Below, piece by piece: positions 1 through 11,400 of a stretch of 64,000 nt of DNA (its first letter is position 1; each line of letters begins with the position of its first letter). The position numbers and the translations under genes are program-made. The stretch spans positions 1,860,001-1,924,000 of the forward strand of contig NHZP01000004.1 of assembly GCA_003313425.1 (NCBI GenBank). Reading direction: 5' to 3'. The notes under the pieces were generated by a model. It searched no databases. It was not told where the DNA came from and worked only from the letters and a program-made list of their open reading frames with translations. Origin of the DNA: Pseudopyrenochaeta lycopersici. Its lineage: Eukaryota; Ascomycota; Dothideomycetes; Pleosporales; Pseudopyrenochaetaceae.

Positions 1-281
1 CGCGTCGTCATTGTGGCGCCAGAACATGCCTAATGGCCGCTATTATGGCACAATGAGTCGCGCGACGTTATTCGAATAACAAAGACGAGGAACGGGTCCA
101 TGTATGACTGTCGAAGAGTACCTGGGTGATCGAAAAGGTGGTAAACGAGATCGAATAAGACGTAGGTCGGGTTCGGCGACGGAACTCGGGGAGGGCTTAG
201 CGATATGCCATCGTCTAACGACGCCCAAACCTGCTGCACAGAAGTTCGTATTGATTCTAAATGGGTATAGCGGTGACTACT

Positions 282-1450
282 TTAGGTTTTCTTCGCGCGG
301 GAGGACGCAGGTCTGCCACCGCCAAGGCTGGGAACGTACTTTTGTTTCTTTTCTGCAGGTTTCAAGATCTGTCAGGGGGTCGTTAGCATGTGCTCACATG
401 TCTGGGACTTTTGGCATGCGTACCTGGAAGGAGCATAGTAGACTCTCATCAACACTCATCATCGCGCCTGCATTGTCGAATTCACCGCAGTAATTCGGTG
501 CGCTGAATAGTGTGACGAGTTGGCGCTTGGAGAAAAACTCGTAACCATCTTCCACGACCTGGTGGGCTCGGCAGATGAGGTCCATGTCGTGCTTCTGTAG
601 GAAGCGAGAAACCACATCGGGACCAAATGTGAAACTCACACCTCTATCGTTCTCGCTCCAGCCAGTGATATCTTTATCTGGGTCGGACCAGAGAAGATCG
701 CAAAGAAGACCGCAGTCCGGAATCTGTATGTGTCAGCCTTTGCGCTAGAGTAATCAAGCAAGTCAGATATGAGCCAAGGCCCAATCATGCTACTCACATC
801 CGTGGGCCGCATCACACGCCTGATTTGTTCCATGGAGTTTAGATCTGGGCTGAGACCACCGTGCATGGTGAAGATCTTCTCGTCAATAATGGCAGCAATT
901 GGCAAGCAATTGAAACAGTCGGTGAAAGTTTTCCACAGCTTAATGTTATATCTTCGCTTGCACTCATCATAAAACCCGTAGATGCGGTTGATGGAGGCGC
1001 ACTCGTGGTTGCCACGTAGGACAAAGAAGTTCTCCGGGTACTTGATCTTATATGCGAGCAGGAGGCAGATGGTCTCGAGTGACTGTTTGCCACGATCGAC
1101 GTAGTCGCCTAGGAAGAGGTAGTTGGCCTCTGGTGGGAAGCCGCCATACTCGAAAAGTCGGAGCAGATCGTAATACTGGCCGTGGATGTCACCGCAAATC
1201 TTGAAAAATGTCAGTCAAAAGCGTCTGCAGATGGAGCGATGCGTTTTGAAACCCTTTGATGGTGTGTACTAACCTTTATAGGTGCCTCAAGTTCGAGCAG
1301 AATGGGCTGTGAGATGAAGATCTCGCGCGCCTTGGTGCATAGGAAGCGGATCTCAGTTTCTAGCAGCTGGACCTGCTTGCCGGGCCTGCTGCCGCGGACC
1401 TCGAGCAGTCTGTCTATGATAGAGTCTAGATCCACCTCGTTTTCTGCCAT
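282..1450 (-). CDS. glc7: PP1 serine/threonine phosphatase catalytic subunit
   Basis: Catalytic subunit of type 1 protein phosphatase, the metallophosphatase that regulatory subunits direct to glycogen metabolism, mitosis and other substrates. Four exons splice in phase 0: 1450-1274, 1199-798, 723-424 and 368-282, giving 321 residues, the normal PP1 length. Visible signatures are GDIHG at residues 62-66, GDYVDRG, RGNHE, the HGGLSPDL segment and the [11 protein letters not shown] loop near the C-terminus. The last exon supplies the short variable tail, which starts [10 protein letters not shown] and ends SSRAKKT. Introns are 55-74 bp with standard ends. The homolog is called glc7 in yeast and bimG in Aspergillus. 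The nearest gene upstream, an LRR protein on the same strand, is nearly 2 kb away; no functional link is implied. The family assignment is certain and the splicing very likely. Confidence 0.97.
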
Positions 1451-3435
1451 AGCTGTGGCTTGCTACCGGCGCGGCTGTCTGTGATAGTAGGAGCAAGGGA
1501 GAACCTCGCGCGGGTGAAGGAGTTACGGGTGGAGCTGTGAGTCCTCTTCCCTGCATGACCATGTCAATAAAGTTCGTTTCAACATGGTTGGGCAGCTTTT
1601 GCGTCACCCAACGGGGCCACGGCGCAGGCAGGAGCGTGCGGAGGACATGGGGCGCCGGCAGGGCAGGTAAAGCGCCGCCCTCGCAAGGAAAAAGAGCCAA
1701 ACGTACCTCTAATCTCAATGAGTTGGCCGGAGCGGATCGCAGATGATGAAGGGCGCTTGGAGAGTGGGGAATGGCTCGAAGCCCCTCAGAGGTGCCTGGC
1801 GGCAGAGCTGGGATCACGCGACGGTAGGGGCGACTGCAAGTTGTGCTCGTCAATTGTGCACGTCGGTCTGAGTATACCTGTGGGGGCGGCGCGGTGGGCA
1901 GTTGAGTCGCGCGAGGGGGAGCGGGGCGCTGAGGCGTTGTTGTGGCCGGAGCCTGTCGAGTGGGATGCTGGGAGTGACTTCACCGCCTGGTCTGGCGGGG
2001 ACGGCGATACTCGCGACGTGGGTGGCGGGGAAGACGAACGGCTGCTCGATGCTGCAGATCAGGGCAGAGCGTGAGGAGACGTATGCTGGGCGCTGGAGTG
2101 CAGGTTGTGTTGCGAGTGGTGAGAGGGTCGCAGCGCCCGAGTTTTGTGAGGTTTCGACCTTACCTAGGGCACGCCGGGACGGCTTGGCAAAATACAAGCA
2201 GGAGCTAGGCCCGGTTTAGACGCGCGGCCGACGACAGAGGGGAAAAAGGATGAAGACGCTTACAGGATTTGCAGAGAGCCTGGTGAAAAACTTCGAGGAG
2301 AGGGCTCAGCAGGGCCGCGGCTTGGAGAGACTGCCCTTTCACGCCAGGCCAGCTTGCCATCGCGCTAGTCGGCACCCACAGCCATTCTGCTGCTCCAGGC
2401 ATTTGCCCTCATGACAAAACATCACTACCTAGCTTTTCTCTATCCGCTCGGCCCCCTCAGCCCTACCAGCAGCCAGGCCAGCTGTTGCTATTCTTGCCAG
2501 CTTGGCTCCTGCTTTGCACAATCAATTCCTCTCCTATTCAACCTACGCAGATCAATGCTGGTCTCGTAACCGTAACGCTATTCGACCACCTGTTAAGACC
2601 TTCCGGTGCCACTTCTAGGCTCGGGCGTCGGCTTTCAAACACCACGGAGCCTCCTATGCGACATTTCCTACGCGCCAGCCGTGTGGACCGCCGTACACAG
2701 CCCCAATCTCTAGCCTTTGGTCGTGCTTCGAAACACAGACTCAGAATGCTGATGTGCTGATTCGTGGCGAGTCAGAACATCTCCCGCAAACAGCCGCTGT
2801 GAAGTGTTTCGCACGTGCTTGACTTTGGGGGGCGGATATGAGCGCCACCAGCAGTCAAACACCACATAAGCTAAACCACCCTATTTGCACATATATCATG
2901 TAGCTTGCCAAGTAGAAATTGTCTTTGACATTGATGCGAACATCTACTATAACTAATCCGCTCTTCATGATGCAATAAATGAAGCAACGCCCATCGTCTT
3001 CCATCTTGTTCTCTGCGCCAAAGTGAGGACGTCACACGTGAAGTGGAGAACATGGCCGTATAGTCATCGCCAGAAAGAGCCAACATCAACACTAAAGACG
3101 CCAGGATATGGATATGTTACACAAACACACTCGAGTAGGAAAATGACAGCTGAACAAACGCAGAAATGCAGGCAAAGCCGTCCTTTTGAGCAAAGAGAAG
3201 ATTGCCGCCGAGTAAATTAGAAGGACAAGTGAGAGGAAAGACTTATCGATACAACGAGCGTGAGAACTGCGGCGCTCAAGCTCCATCAAGTCTGGTAACC
3301 ATCCAACGCCATGCCAAAACTTAGGAAAAAGTAGGGAATAACAGGAGGCCAAGGATATGAAAAAGGCTCCTCAAAGAAATAAACAACTCTTCTGGGGTAT
3401 CGCAAAAACGTGATTAGATCAAGGTGTTTCGGGGT
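1451..3435. other. Intergenic, no gene seen
   Basis: This should contain the PP1 promoter and 5' leader on one side and the 3' end of the LRR gene on the other. It is GC-rich near PP1, with a pyrimidine-rich + strand stretch around 2430-2540. Open frames here overlap on both strands and have shadow-like composition. No gene, repeat or RNA is supported. Confidence 0.6.
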
Positions 3436-5952
3436 TCACCCAAGTGTACGACCAGATACAATACTCTGACTAGGAGTCCTAGGTAAGGCTGGTCGAAGGG
3501 TAGGAGAACTGTAACCACGATCTGATGGAAAGCTGGTCACGGACGTTGCGTCCCAGTTCTCGTCTCCTAAGGCGCTCAGCCAAGTATTTCCGAAGTCCTG
3601 TCGGAGAGCCTCGATCTTCTTCTTGTAAAGATCATTACCGACATCGAACTCAGCTTCCTGTGTATCTGGAATCTTGTTCTTCGTGCTAGTATCAATTGGA
3701 GGCAGCTGCTGATGACTTGTGTGAGTCTCATCAGTCACAGCTCGTTCATCAGGGCTCGCTTTCTTCGTGGGGTCTCCTGAAATCTGTCCATTGGAGGGCT
3801 CTTCAAACCGAGGCAGGTCTTTCACCATGGTGTCATTCGCAGGTTTGACCATCTTAGGAGCGTCTCCGGGCGTTATGTCATCATAGGCAAGACTGGTGAG
3901 ACTGGACTCAGACGACTGTTGCATAGCGTCACTCTGGGAGAGCTCAACAATTCTCCGCTTTGGGCCTTTCTTCTTCTTCTGTGAGCCTTGCGCATTCCGC
4001 CCACTCTTGGTACGATTCAGTGAGCTGGTGCGTTTAAGCACCTCAGGTACATCAGAAGCACTGTCAACAGCTTTGACCACTTTAGGAGGAACGTGTGGTG
4101 GAGGTGTATCGTCCTCAGGCGGAGGCTTGACCACTGGAACGCCCAGCAACTCCGGTGCTCGATCAACGAGCTGTTTCTTCTCGCCGTTGCTAGGCCCCGT
4201 AGAATCGATGACGATGTCCTCAGAGTAGCCCGGTGTCTTGCGGAAGAGGTTGAAAATTGTGGTCCGATACGCAGGGTGGGTTTTACAGAATGGATTCCGG
4301 TGCACATAAACTTCAGCAATCTCAGGTACACCGGTGAGACGTGCGACTTCAGTGGGGTCTGTCAATTTGTTGTCTCTGAAGTCTATGCGCTCGAGAGACA
4401 GTAGCCGCTCGACTCCAGCCAATGATGTCAGGCGATTTGAACGCAGATTGAGTGTCGTAATGGCAGGAAGAGGGTTTCGTCCCAGCGAGTGCAGGGCCTC
4501 GATCATGCAATTGGAAAGGTTCAATGCACGCAAACACGTCAAAGTAGCCAGACTGTCTGGGATTTCAGCAAAGAGATTAGCCGAAAGGTCAAGTGACTGT
4601 AAGGTGTTGGCCAAAGGAACAAGGCTAGTAGCGGAGATATTGGTGAGAGCATTATCAGCCAAGCTTAGGTGTCTTAAAAACCGCCACTTGGTCGCGGGAA
4701 ACCAGCCCAGGGACAACAAATTTGATGAACTGCCCCTTGGAGTGGTAGATCGTACGCTTGAGCCTGAACTGCCGGAAGACCGACGGATGTTCGGCGCACT
4801 CGCGCTATTCCTGTTGTAAACATGACTTGAACCATGTCGAGAACTCGGTGGCCTTGTTGGGGATGTACTGCGTTGGCGCTGGTGAGCTCTTGAGACATTA
4901 TCTCGCAGTGCTGCACCTCTGGGGCTCGTGCTTTGCTTGCTAGACGCAGGGGGAGAAGATGGCGGAGATTCTGATCTGGCCAGGGAAGCATGCTTTGCAG
5001 TCGGACTCGCAGCCGACCAGGGGGCGGAAGGTGAAGGAGGCGCTTTGGCAGATCGCCTGCGACGCTTGTCAATATCATCCAACACGATGTTGATGAGCAG
5101 GTCAGCGGGGTCATCAACACCTGCTCGCTTGACAGTCAGACTGCGCAGATTCTCGGCCAGCCGATCCCAGCCATAAAATTGGCGGAAGTCAACGTCGTAG
5201 ATCTCAAGAGCAGTAACATTTTTGAAGGCGAAGAGAGGCACAGCAGTGTCGAATGGAAATTCTTCGTAGCCCGCTATGAGGCGAGCTTTGTGGTCTGGAG
5301 CGAGTCTCAAGCACGGGATCTTGGTAAAGGCAGAATAAAGGTACCTCAGGTCTTCCTGGAGCTGTGCCTTTTGTTTTTCTGCTTTGGCTGCGCTGTTGGA
5401 TCCAATACGTAGAGATGACCAAAGCGAGGACATGCCAGACATCACACTACGCACGCTGGACACTGAGTGTATAGAGTCGCGGTCAGAAGACTTGGTCTTG
5501 TTTCGCTGGGCATTACTGAGGAAGGACACATAGTTGGCGGGGGAGGCATCAGTGTGGATGTTCTCCAAGCGCACATTCATGGGGCCTACGGGAATGCCCA
5601 GGTCCTCGAAGCGCGAGAGAAGGTAGAACAGATGGTGCGGTGTCAGTGTGAGCTTCGCTGGCTTTATCGATTGTGATGTGAAAGTAAGAGAGGGCAGAGA
5701 CAGTGCGGCTGCCCAAACGCTCGAGGACGAGGACGCGGGAGGACTGGCGGGGCCTGTGGGTGAGATGGGAGAGGCTCCGGTGCCTTGGCCATGTTTTGGC
5801 GCCTGTCGCTGCAGCTGGAGAGCATTTGCGAGCGCTTTCTCGTGAGTTCGTACAAAGTACGCAAGGTTCTAGCAGAGCGTCAGCGGATGTCCCGCACCTG
5901 GCGTTATCATGTTTCATACCCTTATGAAAATCTGGCCATCCTCGGTGTCCAT
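3436..5952 (-). CDS. Conserved fungal leucine-rich-repeat protein (STK11IP/nischarin-like layout)
   Basis: Large LRR protein of 821 residues. The start lies on a small first exon (5952-5920, beginning MDTEDGQIFIR), joined across a 51-bp intron to one long exon (5868-3436). Translation continues in frame through the region upstream of the first obvious Met (5580), encoding a helical N-terminus followed by LTPHHLFYLLSRFEDLGIP, so a start at 5580 would lose 107 residues. After a basic and Ser/Pro-rich disordered linker (about 280-400), five or six LRRs occupy about residues 405-570, capped by a HRNPFC segment. The C-terminal 250 residues are low complexity with KKKKGPKRR as a possible nuclear or basic patch. 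The N-terminal globular region plus LRR plus cap resembles LKB1-interacting protein 1 and nischarin, but that is inference. Role unknown, probably a scaffold. Confidence 0.85.
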
Positions 5953-8900
5953 GATTTGAAAACAGCAGGCAATGACTGCATGTAGGGCTCCACGGATACT
6001 TGTATAGGGGGTCTCGGTCTCGGTCGAGGAAGCCACTGGAGAAGGGCTGTGGGTCTGAGGTGGTTACCCCTTTGGAACTTTGTGTCGCAGGGTGAACGCG
6101 AAGCGCTTCCCGCCGTGACACGCGGGTGTCTAAATGCTTCCACGGTCAGCAATGGAGACGGAAGCAAGCAGGCCTAGGAGTAGTCATCGAGGAGCGATGT
6201 TGTTCCTCTACACATTCTTGGCGGCGGGGGATTGGAGGGCTTGACGTACAGGAGGGCTCGCTCCGGTGCCCTAGGCAAGCAAACCTAGGTGTCGAGCGAA
6301 CGATGGCGGGCAAGCAGATAATATGCAGCGGCGGCGCAGGGAAATGAGCCCGCCTGCGACGGGAGGTAGGACAGAACGAGCAGGCCAAGAGGCGTGCTTC
6401 AGAGGTAAGCCAAAGAGAGGTGCAGCAGCGATATGCAGCACAACGCCGACCGCGCCCGGGATAGTGATACTGGCCAGGGAAAAGGGCCACCCGAAGCGCA
6501 CACTCGCTGAGGGCTGGAGAGAAAAATGAGAGGCGGCGCGGAGTCGCGCTGGGACGTGTTGTCGACAATAACAACAGCAAAATGGCAAGGCAAGCCTGGT
6601 GGGGAGCGGGCGTATGTCGAGAAATTAGATAGCCTTCCCGAACGGGCTGCCGCCTTTGGCTGCCCGAACGATCTGGAGGGGCTAGCGACACACGGCCTGG
6701 TGAGTCCAACGGCGAGTTTCTGGGGACTGATGCTCGGAGGGCAGAGGACGGGCAGGGCCACAGTCGACAAACAACGCGGTGAGGTCGACAGACTTGACCC
6801 TTTCCATGGCCACGCCAGCAGCCCAAAAGCAGGCAGAGGGTCAAGACAGCATCGATGAACCCACTTGGGATGATGCCCTGCGGCACGCGTGATTGGCCGG
6901 ATGGCGGCTGCGCTAGCAATCGTTCCTTCCCTGCACCCTGCAACTGGATCTCATACGGCTGCAACGACAGTGTGCCTCGAGTATCGTTGCCCTCCATGGC
7001 CGATCATCCCCTTTGCAACTCCACAGGGGTGCGTTAGGGACAGCCGGCGCTGTGCATGCTACGAGGAGTGCCATCTGGCGCATACCAGTGACCTGTTCGG
7101 CCAGCACCCTCGCAACCCAGGTTGTTGCAGGCTGACAAGGCGGCACCGGGGAGCATCACGGCGACGGCCATGTCGTGAATGGAGGCCTGCGACCGTGGTT
7201 CTTCCCACAGGGTTGCGACTTTGCCGAGCATGGCCTGCATAGCCGCTAGCCAGCGTCAGATTCGACGCTTGTGTTCGGGCCAATATGGGACGAGAGGCAG
7301 CTCACATCCTGCCCCGGCCTGACGCCATACAGCTGCAGCACAAGGCCATTTTGCGCACCGCACCGCACACAGGCCATGCTTGACCAAAGCCCTTTGGGTT
7401 TTGATGCGGCGCAATAGCAGCCCAGCCAGTGCTATAGTTCGCCGCTGTCAGACAAAGCAGCCGCCGCCGATGGAGCCGTGTCGCTCACCGCGTGCATCTC
7501 GTCACCTGAGGAAATGCTCAACGTGCGACGGCGCTGCCCATAGCCAGCTTGCTGGACCCGGGCCCGCGTTTTCCGTCTTCTGCGAACCTTAACTGCTCCC
7601 GCTGACACCCGAAAGACTGAGGGCGTGGCTCCCTGGCACTCTTGGGCGCCCCAGCCATTCTCTCACGGGTACATCACGAATTGCTCATCTGACAGTCGGC
7701 CAAAGATATCCTGTCCAACTCATTTTGCGGCTATCGCGGGGCTGCATGCTGATACGCACATGGAGTAGCACAAGGCTTGGATATCAAACACCATGGTAGC
7801 GCCGGACCCTACGATCCTTCTCCGCTAACCGGAGCCATACAGCACCATTTGGGCTTGGGAGCGGGTGCACAGACCGAACACTCCGACATGGGTTGGCGTA
7901 CCCCCATTTGACGGCGTGGTCAAGTTGCTGCGAGATGACATGCGCCGACCACAGCGATCATGAGCAAAACATTGGCAAAACCGCGCTCGCTGGACATGGA
8001 GGCGAACATGGAGGCGAACATGGACGGCCAATTCGGCAACGCATCGCCAGTCGTCTCCAGCGGCTCAAATCCACGTTGTTGCTGGCAGTCGTGCCACGGC
8101 ACGCTGTTCGATAAACTTGTTAAAACCCCACCTGCCGTTTCTGTGACAAAAGAAATACATAAATCACATCCCTGCACGCCGAATCTCTGACCCCTCAACA
8201 CCATGCCCCACTATCACAGCTCAAGCGTACAACACCACTTGGCAAAATCTCACGATGCAGCTGCCACACCTGTAAAATGGCCAGGCCCTGAGCTTTTCCG
8301 CAATTCATCGCACGCCAATCTATAAACACTTTCTAGCTATGCTGCATTTGCTTCATTCTGCGCTAGCCATATGGGCTAGACCAGGCCATTCTTGTAACAG
8401 CAGCAATCGTTGCATCTCGAATCTCGCCATCAAAATTTACATGCCGTGTAACGAGGAGATCCTCCGGCTTTGCTCGATGCTCACCGCCAATTTAACCGAG
8501 CAAGCGACCCGCCCAGTTGGCCCCGTGGGGTTTGCTATTCCTAGTTACCTTGTGCAGCTGAGGCGTATCGCTTCAACCCGTGCAGCCTCACCTCACATCA
8601 ACAGGGATGGGTTACCAGCAATGCTGTACATCCCTGCTTGTGGCACGGAATTTTCTGCACCGTACTTCGAATACGAGACCCTGCACAGATATGTGTGGCT
8701 TCACTACCAACCACAACTGCACCTTCAACCACTTTTTGAAGACTATAACAATACCGTCGTTAGGCGCCCTATCTGGCGGTGAAGTCGCATTCCCGCAACG
8801 GATCGCCAACGAATGGATAACCTGATATCAGAACGCCAAGCAAGCTTCCCTTTCAGGACTACCCTCTGGGCAACGGCCGTATTGAACTCCAGTCATATGA

Positions 8901-9265
8901 TGGCCAGTTCGAAATATTTTCACCCCTCCATGACAACTGACATCATAGCGCATGTGATGTGTCGAACGGGCTCCACAATGCCTAACCACCCGGCACTTTG
9001 AGCCTTCACATAAGCTTTCGGGCTCCACTGATGCGTTCGCATTCGCTGTCACATCTCCGTCGCCAATCGGATATGCATTACGTCTAAGCCAATCAATTGT
9101 AGCTCTATTCCTTTACCTCAATATTACTAAATGTCTCTGATCGTCACCTGTTCTGTTGTACTGCCGGAGCTAGCCTCTGTGTTACTGCCGTAGCCGTTTA
9201 CTTAGTGAGTTTATATAGACAGGGCTAATGACGTTGATCGCCCGGTCTATCTCCGAGCTAAGAAT
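5953..9265. other. Long gene-poor region
   Basis: Over 3.3 kb without a gene I can support. Open frames here (for example minus 6146-6997, 283 codons) are rich in Arg, Pro, Ser and Cys, as chance frames in GC-rich DNA are. Splice pairs that would build a conserved protein were not found. It holds a short 12-bp tandem repeat at 7994-8027 and TATA-like patches, but nothing decisive. RNA data would show whether a noncoding transcript lies here. Confidence 0.5.
7994..8027. repeat. 12-bp tandem repeat, about 2.8 copies
   Basis: The unit ACATGGAGGCGA occurs twice perfectly and a third, diverging time. It lies inside the gene-poor block and is not in a supported reading frame. Small repeats of this type commonly arise by slippage; no function is evident. 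Confidence 0.7.
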
Positions 9266-9514
9266 TCAAGACTCTGAAGATAAAAATATGTTTGAAGTGG
9301 TTGTCATTTTATTCTTTGCCTTTTCCAGGAAAGGGGGAGAGACCATACATATTTGTTGTGGTTCATGTACGACAGGCGTGTAATTACAGTTGCCAAGTCC
9401 AAACAAGGAATAAGAGGTACACAGACTTGTATAATCAAAACCACATGCTTTACTACGAGCATACCGCAACAAATAGAAAAGGAGGAGTACTGCTATTACT
9501 GAAAATTTTGCCAT
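9266..9514 (-). CDS. Possible small secreted cysteine-containing protein
   Basis: An 82-residue frame with an ATG start. It opens with a short basic N-region followed by a strongly hydrophobic stretch (MAKFSVIAVLLLFYLL, then RYARSKA), which looks like a signal peptide or membrane anchor. The remaining 60 residues contain four cysteines. I recognise no family. It lies just downstream of the two-module GST gene on the same strand, so it could equally be a chance frame in that gene's 3' region. The AT-rich composition and lack of introns give no further help. Treat it as a candidate only. Confidence 0.22.
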   Translation of the reverse strand: MAKFSVIAVLLLFYLLRYARSKACGFDYTSLCTSYSLFGLGNCNYTPVVHEPQQICMVSPPFLEKAKNKMTTTSNIFLSSES

Positions 9515-9625
9515 CGTCACACACTGGTCTAGTCGGAATGTCAGAGCAGCCCAGAATGGAAGTTCATCAATGACTTCGTCAAATGCTTTCCCGAAGCAAT
9601 ATCAACTATAACCGCTTTAGTTTCT

Positions 9626-11400
9626 TCAAATCTTCGATCCGCCTTTACCTTCTCCCTCAACAACCCAATCCTGCGTCGGCACCGTCGCTACAAAACTATG
9701 CCTCTGCTCCCACTTCCCCATCCACTCCACTAACTTCGGCCTGCCGTTCTTCCATTTAACATCCAAAAAGTCCATGAATTCAGTCATCGCTACTGCAACG
9801 GCTACAGCAATCTCATCCACCGATGCGGGGCCATCTTTGGGGTCTGGTATAATGCCTTGCTTGGCCGCGACTTCGAGTCGATCGAGGCCGCGAAGAATCT
9901 TCTGCTTCTGACCCTCCATCCACTCTTCGAAGTAGAGGCCGCGCTCCTTCCGGATGCGCTGTTCATATGTGATGAGTACGGCGGCGTCCATGATGCCGTC
10001 TGCACATGCGTGGAGGGTGTGGAGCTGCCAGTATCTCGAGTCCTTTTTGGGAGCCACGCCAGCAAGGTTGCACAGATACTCGCAGATTATCCGGGAATCA
10101 AAGATACCATCTGGTACGTCGTCTGGAACGAGGCATGGGATCTTGGCCATGGGGTTGAATGCAGCTACTTCTTCGTTGTTGTCGCTCCAGCCTTCTATCG
10201 GCACAGGACATACCACGACTTTCTGCAACGTCATGTATTTTGTGAGACCGAGTTCGTGCGCGAGCAAGAAGACCTTACGCGTGTACGGTGAGAAAGGGTG
10301 GTATATGAGTCGCATCTTGGGTATCTTCTTTGCGCTCACGGCCGATGGTGAGACAGTGAGACTTGGACCGAGTTTCTTGATGCTGAAGTTCCAGCGTGGG
10401 AAGTGAACATGAAGACCTTCACTGTTGCGGATTACAACTTCGGTGGTGGTTAGGCCTATGAGTAATCCAGCGGTTTTGCCCATTTGTCCGTAGTCTGAGG
10501 GGAAGACTTCGACGTCGTCGCCTTGCTTGACCTTCAGTGGATCATCGTCGATGAATCCGATATCATCGACTGATGAAGTTACGCTGAGGACTCGCTGGCT
10601 CATAGCCTCTCCATCTAGTCTTGTAGGCTTTGTATGTGCTGACTTCTTTTCCTCAATCACGTCCATGAATCTGCGCACCCACGCGTACGTCTTTGGGAAG
10701 ATCTTTTCGCTGATATGCGCCACTGGTAAACTACCCTTCATATTCTGATCGACAATCAACCACTCAAACGGCCAAACAGCGTCGATATCTGCTAAGCTCG
10801 GCTCTTTTGTGCCAAGAACCCAGTCTCGACCGTCTGAAAGGAATGTAGTTTCAAGCAAGTGGAAGGCCTGTCGCAAGTGTTGCAACCCATCTGGTCGTCC
10901 TGCTTCCATTGCTTCAGCCGTCATTCGTCGACCACCCATGAGTTTCTGCCGGTCATCGAGGAAGACTTTATCTTGCATTAAGCCCGAGTCTCCCCAATAA
11001 GGTATAAGTTTGACAGCATTGGCGAAGATCCCGCCGTCTACACAGTAATTCTCGAACAGTTTTCTGATGCCTGCCTCCGCTGGTGTTTTTGGAGCAAGAT
11101 TGCTCTCTGGGAATTGAACTTCCAGTTTTGAAATGACGAGGCGCGAATCGCAATAGACATCTTTCCCTATGGCCATTACTGGCATCTTGCGGTACCCAAC
11201 ATTGATGGCTGCCAGGTCGGGCCGTGGCATCACCGGTGGTTGAATCTGGAATGTATAGTTAGCATCCAGTATGGATTAAACGCGATTGTACATACGCATT
11301 CATCGTAAGATATACCGCGCAGCCAAAGATACCATAACACTCGATGTGAGTAGATGGACGGTGGGTAGTGAAATAGAATCGGCTTCTCGTTCGGGGCCAT
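9626..11400 (-). CDS. Two-module glutathione S-transferase-like protein
   Basis: Predicted 574 residues from two exons (11400-11296 and 11245-9626; intron 50 bp). Residues 1-80 are a thioredoxin-fold GST N-domain (ILFHYPPSIYSHRVLWYLW), followed by an all-helical GST C-domain to about 240 and a small beta-rich segment (about 265-325). A second complete GST starts at Met346 (nt 10315): MRLIYHPFSPYTRKVFLLAH, a second N-domain with the cis-Pro region KIPCLVP and DSRIICEYL, and a second helical domain to the end. Family members are usually one or the other unit, so this is a fusion or tandem-domain form. The likely role is glutathione-dependent detoxification or another thiol transfer; the substrate cannot be told. 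The C-terminus GGSKI is at best a weak PTS1. It could be two genes if a missed intron or stop separates them, but the frame is open throughout. Confidence 0.85.

Noticed and set aside
3436..5952. LRR protein as the PP1 regulator Sds22
   Set aside because: Tempting because PP1 is the neighbour, but Sds22 is about 350 residues made almost wholly of 22-residue LRRs, whereas this is 821 residues with long disordered regions.
6146..6997. 283-codon minus-strand frame with an ATG in the long gene-poor region
   Set aside because: Composition is dominated by Arg, Pro, Ser, Cys and Leu typical of chance frames in GC-rich DNA; overlapping frames of similar length exist on both strands; no domain recognised.
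8339..8782. 147-codon + strand frame
   Set aside because: No domain, uneven composition, and it shares its region with two other frames of comparable length.
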